Assembly: GCA_007120095.1 (NCBI GenBank)
Contig: SKOM01000071.1
Span: 1-5,190, forward strand
Direction: 5' to 3'
Source of the DNA: Candidatus Competibacteraceae bacterium
Lineage (GTDB): Bacteria > Pseudomonadota > Gammaproteobacteria > Competibacterales > Competibacteraceae
Length of the DNA: 5,190 nucleotides
Every line of letters begins with the position of its first letter. Within the stretch, counting starts at the first letter, position 1. Below, piece by piece: positions 1 to 5,190 of the stretch. The notes under the pieces were generated by a model that was not told the origin of the DNA, made no database searches, and was given only the letters and a program-made list of their open reading frames with translations. Position numbers and translations under genes: made by a program.

Positions 1-774
1 CAACTCGAACAATTGCGCCCTGACTGGAGTCCGCTGCACCATCTGCAGCAACTGGCGGCGGCGGCTGATGGCAGCCCCGAGCAGTGCAGTGAACCAGCCC
101 TGCGGGATTATCTGGGCGGTTTCGGCTTTGCAGGCGATATGGCGCTGGCGGCCTGCGCGCCGTTTTCCGGCGGTGAAAAAGCCCGGCTGGTGCTGGCGCT
201 ATTGATTTGGCAGCGGCCTAATGTCTTGCTGCTGGATGAGCCGACCAATCACCTGGATTTAGGAATGCGCGAAGCGCTGACCTATGCCATTCAGACCTTC
301 ACCGGTGCTTTAGTGGTAGTTTCGCATGATCGCCATCTCCTGCGCAGCAGTTGCGACGAGCTGGTGCTGGTGCATGATGGGCAGGTCAGCCCCTTTGACG
401 GCGATTTAGACGATTACCGGCAGTGGCTCAGTCGGGCTGAAACTGGAAGCGAATCCAGCGGTGGGGGTGGCAGTAACCAGCGCGCCGAACACCGCGAACG
501 CAAACGCCGTGAAGCCAGGCAGCGCAATGAACTGGCGGCTAAACGCCGCCCTCTGGAGCACGAACTGCGCCAACTCGAACGACAGCTCGAACAATTAAGC
601 CTGACCCGGCAAACACTGGAACAGGCGCTGAGCGATCCTGACATTTATCAGCCTGAACAGAAAGCTCAGCTCCACACCCTGCTGCAGCAACAGGCCGAAA
701 ACCAGCAGCAACTGGCTCAGGTGGAAGAAGCCTGGCTGGATCGACAAACCCGGTGGGAAACCCTCAACGATTAG
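1..774 (+). CDS. yheS: ABC-F family ATPase YheS, C-terminal part (5' truncated by window)
   Basis: The frame is open from base 1 and ends at TAG 772-774, giving 257 visible residues; E. coli YheS is about 637, so the first ABC domain and the start of the second lie upstream. Seen here are the ABC signature SGGEKARL (residues 56-63), Walker B with catalytic Glu followed by the ABC-F hallmark DEPTNHLD (D79, E80), and the H-loop SHDRHLL (H109). A Gly/Ser-rich linker (149-160) leads to a charged, Gln/Glu-rich segment (about 162-255) expected to form the C-terminal coiled coil. There are no membrane segments. ABC-F proteins are soluble and act on the ribosome E site rather than in transport; YheS is one of four E. 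coli paralogues and is thought to help translation of difficult nascent chains. The near-identical stretch through Walker B and the FDGDLDDY segment after it favours YheS over Uup or EttA. The gene converges on fadJ, overlapping it by 4 bases. Confidence 0.94.
   Translation, partial: QLEQLRPDWSPLHHLQQLAAAADGSPEQCSEPALRDYLGGFGFAGDMALAACAPFSGGEKARLVLALLIWQRPNVLLLDEPTNHLDLGMREALTYAIQTFTGALVVVSHDRHLLRSSCDELVLVHDGQVSPFDGDLDDYRQWLSRAETGSESSGGGGSNQRAEHRERKRREARQRNELAAKRRPLEHELRQLERQLEQLSLTRQTLEQALSDPDIYQPEQKAQLHTLLQQQAENQQQLAQVEEAWLDRQTRWETLND
771..774. other. tail-to-tail overlap of yheS and fadJ stop codons
   Basis: The four bases TTAG hold the yheS stop (TAG, plus strand, 772-774) and the fadJ stop (TAA, minus strand, 773-771). 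No GC-rich hairpin followed by a T-run is visible on either strand near this junction, so each transcript probably runs some way into the other gene's antisense strand. Confidence 0.9.
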
Positions 775-2870
775 TGTCGACTTAGACCTGGTGTCGGCTC
801 GAAGCGTGAACCATGGCGGCGCGCCAAACGGTACAGATGTTTAACGACTGTCTCGGGACCGATCTGATGTAGATAATGGAACAGGCCGCCGCGAAAAGCT
901 GGAAAGCCCACACCGAACACCGCGCCGAGATCACCATCACGCTCAGAGCGAATAATCCCCTCGTCGCGACAGCGCACCGCCTCATTGAGCATCGGCAACA
1001 CACAACGTTCAGCAATATCATCAGCAGACATCACCGTGCCACGGCCAATTCCCAGCTCACTGTAAACCCGCGAGTCCACCGGACGTTTGCGCCGCCATTC
1101 GTAATGTTGACGGTAGCGATAGAAACCGCGATGATTTTTAACCCCTTGACGCCCCGCTTCAAGTAAGCGCTCTAATAAAGGGGGGGGTTGCAAACGTTCG
1201 CCGAAATGATGATGTAATACCCCACCGACTCTGGCCGCGATATCAATGCCGACCCGATCCAGGAAAGCCAACGGTCCGATAGAAAAACCAAAGCGCACCA
1301 GAGCAGCATCAATGCTTTCCACCGGCAGCCCTTCCAGCAGCAAATGACCGGCCTCGTTGAGATAGGGTGCTAAAATCCGGTTGAGGAAAAAACCCGCACC
1401 ATCATTGACTACAATCACCTTCTTACCCTGGCGTTGCCCCAAAGCAACCGCAGTGGCAACTACAGCCGGATCGGTCTGCGGTGTGACCACCACTTCGAGC
1501 AGCGACATCTGCTCTACAGGCGCGGCATAATGCATACCGATCACATGGTGTGGCCGCTCGGCATGCTCAGCAATCGAGGTAATGGGCAATGACGAGGTAC
1601 TGCTCGCAAAAATAATATCCTGGTCACCCCGTTGCTCAACTTCACGCAGCAATTGCTGTTTGAGAGCCAAATCTTCATAAGCGGCTTCAATCACCAGTGG
1701 ATAACCCCGCAAACCACGATAGTCTGCGGTTGGCGTCACCCGACGCCGTTGCTGAACGGCCGTAAATGTGGTGATATGCCGATCTTTAAGCGCCTGCTCG
1801 GCTTGTTCATCCACATAGCGCAGGCCATTTAATAAGGCTTGAGTCTGGTTGTCTTTGAGCCGTACCCTCAGCCCCGCACGGCTGCTCAGCGCGGCGATAC
1901 GTGCGCCCATCTGGCCTGAACCCAGTACAGCGATGGCGTTGACCGTTCGGGGACGGACACTGTTCACAGGCTTTTTTAGCCCTTGAGTCGCCAAATACAG
2001 CCCCATTAGCGCCCGTGCCTGCCGGGTTTGCCACAATTCACCGAGCCGTTCGGCTTCGTATTCCAGGCTGATGGCCGCCGGTTTGCGCACACCGTATTCA
2101 ACACAATCCACTATCGCCAACAACGCGGGATGATTGTGATGCGGGGATTCGCGCAAACGTTGACGGGTACGATTGAGAATCAGTTGTTGCACTATAGAGT
2201 TTCTTTCCAGCATTTGCCGCAATAGTGCCGAGCGAGTTGGCGTATTCGGATTGCACCGCAGGGCTTCCACCCGGCGGCGTGCCGCATTAAGCAGCACGGT
2301 GGCCGGAACCACCTCATCGATCAAGCCGATTGCCAACGCCTGCGAGGCGTACAGCTGGCGACCGGTAAGCATCAGATTAAAGGCGCGTAACATACCGATG
2401 CGCATCGGTAACCGCAATGTCGTACCACAAGCAGGCAATAAACCGAGCCGGGTCTCGGGAACGCCCAGACGGGTGTGCACAGCATCGCTGGCAACCCGGC
2501 CTTGACAGGCCATGGCAAAGGCCAAACCCGCTCCTAAGCATTCACCATTAATCGCCGCCACCACCGGCACCGGAAAATGGGCGAGCTGATTGCAGAGTGC
2601 CTGACCGCGCCGTGTCAAAGCCACCGTATCACTGCGGGTTTGGCAAGCCAATAGCAGACGCACGTCGGCTCCGGCAATGAATGAACCTCGCTTATTACTG
2701 ATCACGACGACCCCGCGCAGATCAGGACGCTGTACTAAGGTCTTAAAGGTCTTTTCCAATGCCGTCAATACCGGTAGCGTAATGATATTACGGGATTCGT
2801 CAGGCACCTTGAGCCGGATCACCGCGATACCATCAGCGCCGATCTCACTGTGGATGGCCTCATCCATCAT
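771..2870 (-). CDS. fadJ: FadJ-like bifunctional enoyl-CoA hydratase / 3-hydroxyacyl-CoA dehydrogenase with altered hydratase site
   Basis: This 699-residue protein (E. coli FadJ is about 714) aligns along its whole length with FadJ, the cytoplasmic alpha subunit of the FadIJ fatty-acid oxidation complex. Residues 1-190 are a crotonase fold with the oxyanion-hole motif FIAGAD (64-69). The second catalytic Glu is kept (E139, in GVPE), but the first is Ala (A117, in GAGLAFAMAC, where FadJ has GGGLELALAC). The following loop reads PACGTTLRL instead of PGSGGTQRL. From about 310 comes the dehydrogenase: NAD-binding GSGQMG (317-322), SSTSS (423-427), catalytic H447 and E459, and N497 in FLNRILAPY. 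A second dehydrogenase C-domain ends the protein. Dehydrogenation therefore looks possible; ordinary hydration is doubtful. The gene lies downstream of fadI in one operon (4-base overlap). The start may be ATG 2870 or the adjacent ATG 2867, which sits at better spacing from the ribosome binding site. An 8-G run at 1180-1187 is read in frame. Confidence 0.93.
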   Translation of the reverse strand: MMDEAIHSEIGADGIAVIRLKVPDESRNIITLPVLTALEKTFKTLVQRPDLRGVVVISNKRGSFIAGADVRLLLACQTRSDTVALTRRGQALCNQLAHFPVPVVAAINGECLGAGLAFAMACQGRVASDAVHTRLGVPETRLGLLPACGTTLRLPMRIGMLRAFNLMLTGRQLYASQALAIGLIDEVVPATVLLNAARRRVEALRCNPNTPTRSALLRQMLERNSIVQQLILNRTRQRLRESPHHNHPALLAIVDCVEYGVRKPAAISLEYEAERLGELWQTRQARALMGLYLATQGLKKPVNSVRPRTVNAIAVLGSGQMGARIAALSSRAGLRVRLKDNQTQALLNGLRYVDEQAEQALKDRHITTFTAVQQRRRVTPTADYRGLRGYPLVIEAAYEDLALKQQLLREVEQRGDQDIIFASSTSSLPITSIAEHAERPHHVIGMHYAAPVEQMSLLEVVVTPQTDPAVVATAVALGQRQGKKVIVVNDGAGFFLNRILAPYLNEAGHLLLEGLPVESIDAALVRFGFSIGPLAFLDRVGIDIAARVGGVLHHHFGERLQPPPLLERLLEAGRQGVKNHRGFYRYRQHYEWRRKRPVDSRVYSELGIGRGTVMSADDIAERCVLPMLNEAVRCRDEGIIRSERDGDLGAVFGVGFPAFRGGLFHYLHQIGPETVVKHLYRLARRHGSRFEPTPGLSRH

Positions 2871-4168
2871 CTTACCTCCAGTACAATGGCCGCCCCCAGG
2901 CCCCCTGCCGCAGAGGCGCTGGCCAAACCCAGACCACCGCCAATGCGGCGCAGTTGCCAGGCTAATTGCAGCAGTTGCCGAGCACCGGTAGCGGCAAAGG
3001 GATGTCCATAGGCCAATGACCCCCCTTGAACATTCACCCGTTGCCTGTCCACCTCACCAAGCGGACTGTCGTAACCCACACTCTCCCGGGAAAAGTGACC
3101 CGACTCCCAACACGCCAGCGTGGCCAGAACCTGGGCCGCAGAGGCTTCGTGCACATCGATCAAGTCGATATCGGCCAGGGTTAACCCGGCTCGCTCCAGC
3201 GCCATAGGCACGGCATAAAGCGCTCCTGATAAACCCGTCCGGAAAGGATCACAGCCGGTAAACGCATAGCTACGAATGGTGGCCAGAGGTTCCAACCCCA
3301 AACCAATAGCGCGCTGGTGACTCATGAGCAACACGCTGGCCGCACCGTCGGTCAGGGCTATGGAGTTACCTGCAGTGACGGTGCCATAATCCGGATCACA
3401 TAAGGGCGGTAGCTCGGCGAGTTGGCTGATATCCTGGTCTGGATGCAAGGTATTGTCCTGGGAACAGGTTTCCACCGTTTGTAACCGGTAAACGGTCATC
3501 ACCTGCTCGGCCAGCTGACCTTGTCGCCAGGCTTGAGCCGCTAAGCGATGGGAACGCAGAGTAAACTGGTCTTGTGCTTCGCGGCTGATGGCATAAGCTT
3601 TGGCCATTTGCTCAGCGCTGTCGGCTATGGTCAACCCTGTGGTGTAGTCCTTGATGACCGGCGGTTTAGGGATTAGATGTCGCAATCGCAACCCGCGTAG
3701 CGCCCACAAGCGCCGTTTCAAGGTGCGAGCCTTGTTGAACGCCACCACCGTGTCGGCCAGTTGAGGGGATACCGTTATCGGTGACATCGAACTGGAATCC
3801 GCCCCACCGGCCAGACCCACTTCGATCTCGCCGCACTGGATAGCTTGAGTAATGGCAACAACCGTCTGATAACTGGTCACACAGCCATGCACTACACTGT
3901 AGGCATCAGTGCGCGAATCCAGACCACAGCCCAACACCATCTCACGGGCGATATTCGGTGCCTGAGGCGAACCCATCACCTGACCATACACCACACGCTG
4001 CACCAAGGCCGGATCGATGCCGCTGCTGGCCAGTAATTCGGTGCTCACGCGAATACCGAGTTCGATGGCATCCAGCCCACGCAACGCCGTCGAACGGCGC
4101 GCAAACGGGGTTCGCAACCCGGCGACCAGGGCGATCGGATCGCCCTGTGGCGTAATCAGCCGGTTCAT
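2867..4168 (-). CDS. fadI: FadI-like acetyl-CoA acyltransferase (3-ketoacyl-CoA thiolase) with Cys-to-Ser change at second catalytic site
   Basis: At 433 residues this is close to E. coli FadI (436) and matches it from GDPIALVAGLRTPFARR near the N-terminus to the C-terminal GGLGAAIVLEV. FadI is the thiolase beta subunit that cleaves 3-ketoacyl-CoA with CoA, releasing acetyl-CoA. The nucleophile C96 is present (HGCVTSYQ; usual RACATSFQ), as are H340 (HEA loop) and H389 (YGHPFAATGAR). Two key positions differ: the HEAF loop reads HEAS (S343), and the acid/base Cys of the usual ACAAGGLG motif is Ser (S419, ASAAGGLG). Thiolysis may therefore be weak or changed. There are no signal or membrane segments. 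ATG 4168 is chosen because an in-frame stop lies 24 bases upstream with no ATG, GTG or TTG between; no clear Shine-Dalgarno precedes it. The gene is first in the fadI-fadJ operon, divergent from the btuF-like gene. Confidence 0.93.
   Translation of the reverse strand: MNRLITPQGDPIALVAGLRTPFARRSTALRGLDAIELGIRVSTELLASSGIDPALVQRVVYGQVMGSPQAPNIAREMVLGCGLDSRTDAYSVVHGCVTSYQTVVAITQAIQCGEIEVGLAGGADSSSMSPITVSPQLADTVVAFNKARTLKRRLWALRGLRLRHLIPKPPVIKDYTTGLTIADSAEQMAKAYAISREAQDQFTLRSHRLAAQAWRQGQLAEQVMTVYRLQTVETCSQDNTLHPDQDISQLAELPPLCDPDYGTVTAGNSIALTDGAASVLLMSHQRAIGLGLEPLATIRSYAFTGCDPFRTGLSGALYAVPMALERAGLTLADIDLIDVHEASAAQVLATLACWESGHFSRESVGYDSPLGEVDRQRVNVQGGSLAYGHPFAATGARQLLQLAWQLRRIGGGLGLASASAAGGLGAAIVLEVR
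2874..2879 (-). promoter_or_regulatory. strong ribosome binding site of fadJ
   Basis: The minus strand reads GGAGGT here, inside the last codons of fadI. From GGAGG there are 4 bases to the ATG at 2870 and 7 to the second ATG at 2867, so the second is the better-spaced start (698 residues). The strong site and the ATGA stop/start overlap point to efficient, coupled translation of fadJ. Confidence 0.8.
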
Positions 4169-4175
4169 TATTGTA

Positions 4176-4189
4176 TACCGCTGGCGGTA
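4176..4189. repeat. perfect 14-bp palindromic element (TACCGC-TG-GCGGTA), candidate operator
   Basis: Two 6-bp arms match perfectly around a 2-base centre. The element ends 7 bases upstream of the fadI ATG, exactly where the ribosome binding site would be expected. It is GC-rich in an otherwise AT-rich spacer. It could be a dimeric repressor operator for fadIJ; the 2-base centre is too tight for a stable RNA hairpin. It does not match the E. coli FadR or the PsrA consensus as I recall them. The regulator is unknown. Confidence 0.45.
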
Positions 4190-4191
4190 GT

Positions 4192-4210
4192 ATTACAGTG
4201 AATCATTATC
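4192..4210. promoter_or_regulatory. weak Fur-box-like sequence
   Basis: The right 10 bases (AATCATTATC, 4201-4210) match the classic 19-bp Fur consensus exactly, but the left half matches poorly (about 13 of 19 overall by eye). It lies about 120 bases upstream of the btuF-like start and 24 bases from the fadI start. If real, iron would control one or both divergent genes, which would favour an iron-chelate or haem ligand for the binding protein. AT-rich sequence gives such half-matches by chance, so confidence is low. Confidence 0.28.
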
Positions 4211-4238
4211 ATCGACAGGCCATAGTAGCGTAGCATTA

Positions 4239-4265
4239 GAACATAAGCTTAAAGGATTTATGTTC
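4239..4265. repeat. inverted repeat with 8-bp perfect arms (GAACATAA / TTATGTTC)
   Basis: The arms at 4239-4246 and 4258-4265 are perfect inverted copies separated by 11 bases. It lies near the middle of the divergent region. It has no T-run and is AT-rich, so it is a poor terminator. An operator with half-sites about two helical turns apart (centre to centre 19 bp), or a weak 5'-leader hairpin, are the plausible roles. Confidence 0.4.
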
Positions 4266-4315
4266 AGCCTTGCAGTCACAACCGCCCTAAGCCCAACAAT
4301 AATGAGTGTAAACCA

Positions 4316-4320
4316 CAGGA
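4316..4320 (+). promoter_or_regulatory. ribosome binding site of the btuF-like gene
   Basis: CAGGA lies 7 bases before the GTG at 4328. An in-frame TAA at 4322-4324 rules out any longer start, so this site together with the signal peptide fixes the GTG start. Confidence 0.65.
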
Positions 4321-4327
4321 ATAAACC

Positions 4328-5190
4328 GTGATCCGGTCAGTGTTAATAAGACTATTGCTCGGCGCAGTATTAACCGCCAGCATCCATGTCAGCGCAACTG
4401 CGCTACAGGTTGTTGACGATAAAGGGCGCAGTGTCCGCTTAGATCAACCGGCGCAGCGAATTATTGCCCTTGCCCCTCATATCACCGAAAATCTGTATGC
4501 CATCGGCGCGGGCGAACGCATTGTCGGCACAGTCAGTTACAGCGATTACCCCCCTGCGGCGGAACAGCTCCCTAGAGTGGGAGGCTATAACAGCTTCGAT
4601 TTAGAAGGGATTATTGCCAAAAAACCCGATTTGGTCATCGCCTGGTTCAGCGGTAATCCGCGTGCTCAACTGGAACACCTGGAACGGCTTGGCTTGACCC
4701 TGTATTACAGTGAACCGCGCCGCTTTGCCGATGTGGCGGACAATCTGCGCCGTTTGGGCCAACTGACCGGCCATTCCTCGCAAGCAGAAGCAGCAGCGCA
4801 GCGCTTTGAGGCCGATATACAGCAGCTCCACACTCGCTATGGCGAACGCCCCCCCGTGTCGGTATTTTATCAGGTCTGGGAACAGCCACTGATGACCATT
4901 AACCGTGACCATTTGATTCATGAAGCCATCACCACCTGTGGCGGGGTCAATGTGTTTGCCGATTTGGAACGGCTGATTCCGCGCATCAGCCGCGAAGCGG
5001 TACTGGAACGCAATCCCGAGGCCATTATCGGCGGCGGCATGGGCGAGGATAACCCTGAATGGGTACAGGCATGGCGGCGCTGGCCGCAGCTTAATGCGGT
5101 GGCCGAGAATCATTTGTTTTTTATTCCGCCGTCGTTGCTGCAACGCCATACCGTGCGCATTGTCGAGGGCATGACGATGCTGTGCGAACA
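4328..5190 (+). CDS. btuF: BtuF-like periplasmic cobalamin (or metal-chelate) binding protein, 3' end cut by window
   Basis: The GTG start opens a frame of 287 codons running off the window. Residues 1-25 form a signal peptide (basic start, hydrophobic core, VSATA before the likely cleavage) with no lipobox Cys, so the product should be a soluble periplasmic protein. The rest matches the BtuF/FepB-type (cluster C) binding fold: RIIALAPHITENLYAIGAG (44-62), SYSDYPP (70-76), DLEGIIAKKPDLVIAW (91-106), and ISREAVLERNPEAII in the second lobe. E93 and E223 match the two lobe-surface Glu residues that dock BtuF onto BtuC. C204 (CGG) and C286 match the BtuF cysteine pair, which places the C-terminus only some 10 residues beyond the window. 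YQVWEQPLMTIN (181-192) is typical of proteobacterial BtuF-like proteins. The role inferred is delivery of vitamin B12 to BtuCD. An iron-siderophore or haem ligand remains possible, because no B12 riboswitch is seen and the permease is not in view. A 7-C run lies at 4849-4855. Confidence 0.78.
   Translation, partial: MIRSVLIRLLLGAVLTASIHVSATALQVVDDKGRSVRLDQPAQRIIALAPHITENLYAIGAGERIVGTVSYSDYPPAAEQLPRVGGYNSFDLEGIIAKKPDLVIAWFSGNPRAQLEHLERLGLTLYYSEPRRFADVADNLRRLGQLTGHSSQAEAAAQRFEADIQQLHTRYGERPPVSVFYQVWEQPLMTINRDHLIHEAITTCGGVNVFADLERLIPRISREAVLERNPEAIIGGGMGEDNPEWVQAWRRWPQLNAVAENHLFFIPPSLLQRHTVRIVEGMTMLCE

Larger units (their letters stand above)
4169..4327. other. divergent intergenic region between fadI and the btuF-like gene
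   Basis: These 159 AT-richer bases must carry the starts of both divergent transcripts. No convincing paired -35/-10 elements are visible on either strand. The best fragments are TCGACA (4212-4217, plus strand, -35-like) without a good partner, and TACAAT on the minus strand only one base before the fadI ATG. I saw no cobalamin riboswitch B12 box, which often precedes btu genes, and no GntR-type FadR site. Separate entries describe the palindrome, the inverted repeat and the Fur-like sequence. Confidence 0.6.

Noticed and set aside
1..600. Repeat CAACTCGAAC at 1-10 and 571-580
   Set aside because: It is explained by the same Gln-Leu-Glu codons recurring in a Gln/Glu-rich protein.
406..644. 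Minus-strand open frames opposite the end of yheS
   Set aside because: They mirror the Gln/Glu/Arg-rich coiled-coil codons of yheS and give low-complexity Ser/Arg/Ala peptides.
771..830. Intrinsic terminator for yheS or fadJ at the convergent junction
   Set aside because: Only short imperfect pairings (such as CGAC/GTCG) are present, with no T-run on either strand.
2173..2991. Plus-strand open frames opposite fadJ
   Set aside because: They lack family motifs and overlap convincing FadJ coding sequence.
771..4168. fadIJ as pseudogenes
   Set aside because: Both frames are full length, correctly overlapped, carry a strong fadJ ribosome site, and keep many catalytic and binding residues; substitutions are confined mainly to active-site positions.
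4201..4327. Cobalamin riboswitch upstream of the btuF-like gene
   Set aside because: No B12 box and no conserved GCCACTG-type block was seen, and there is too little room for the full aptamer.
4601..5149. Long minus-strand open frame (182 codons) opposite the btuF-like gene
   Set aside because: The plus strand encodes a clear binding protein with signal peptide and family motifs; the antisense frame has no recognisable motif and is its shadow.

Overview
The window (5,190 bases, moderately GC-rich, tightly packed) looks like gammaproteobacterial chromosome. The evidence is a YheS-type ABC-F ATPase, a FadI/FadJ beta-oxidation pair in the same order as the E. coli fadIJ operon, and a BtuF-type periplasmic binding protein. 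All family comparisons are from memory of the E. coli proteins; no search was run, and no genus can be named.

Layout: (1) 1-774, plus strand: the C-terminal part of yheS, whose 5' end lies outside the window. (2) 771-4168, minus strand: a two-gene operon read right to left, fadI (thiolase) then fadJ (hydratase/3-hydroxyacyl-CoA dehydrogenase). The two genes overlap by 4 bases, and fadJ has a strong ribosome binding site inside the end of fadI. The 3' ends of fadJ and yheS also overlap tail to tail by 4 bases, with no visible terminator. (3) 4169-4327: a 159-base divergent intergenic region with a perfect 14-bp palindrome close to the fadI start, a weak Fur-box-like sequence and an 8-bp-arm inverted repeat. 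(4) 4328-5190, plus strand: a signal-peptide-bearing BtuF-like protein, nearly complete but cut by the window edge.

Functionally, FadI and FadJ should form the second (FadIJ) fatty-acid oxidation complex, converting enoyl-CoA to 3-ketoacyl-CoA and then to acetyl-CoA plus a shortened acyl-CoA. The most interesting observation is that both proteins keep full length and overall family sequence but carry changes at key active-site positions. The FadJ hydratase half has Ala where the first catalytic Glu should be, plus a degraded substrate loop. FadI has Ser where the second catalytic Cys should be, and HEAS in place of the HEAF loop. The dehydrogenase half of FadJ looks intact. This suggests a diverged FadIJ complex with altered chemistry rather than a standard beta-oxidation pair. 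The flanking yheS and btuF-like genes look ordinary and have no evident functional link to it.
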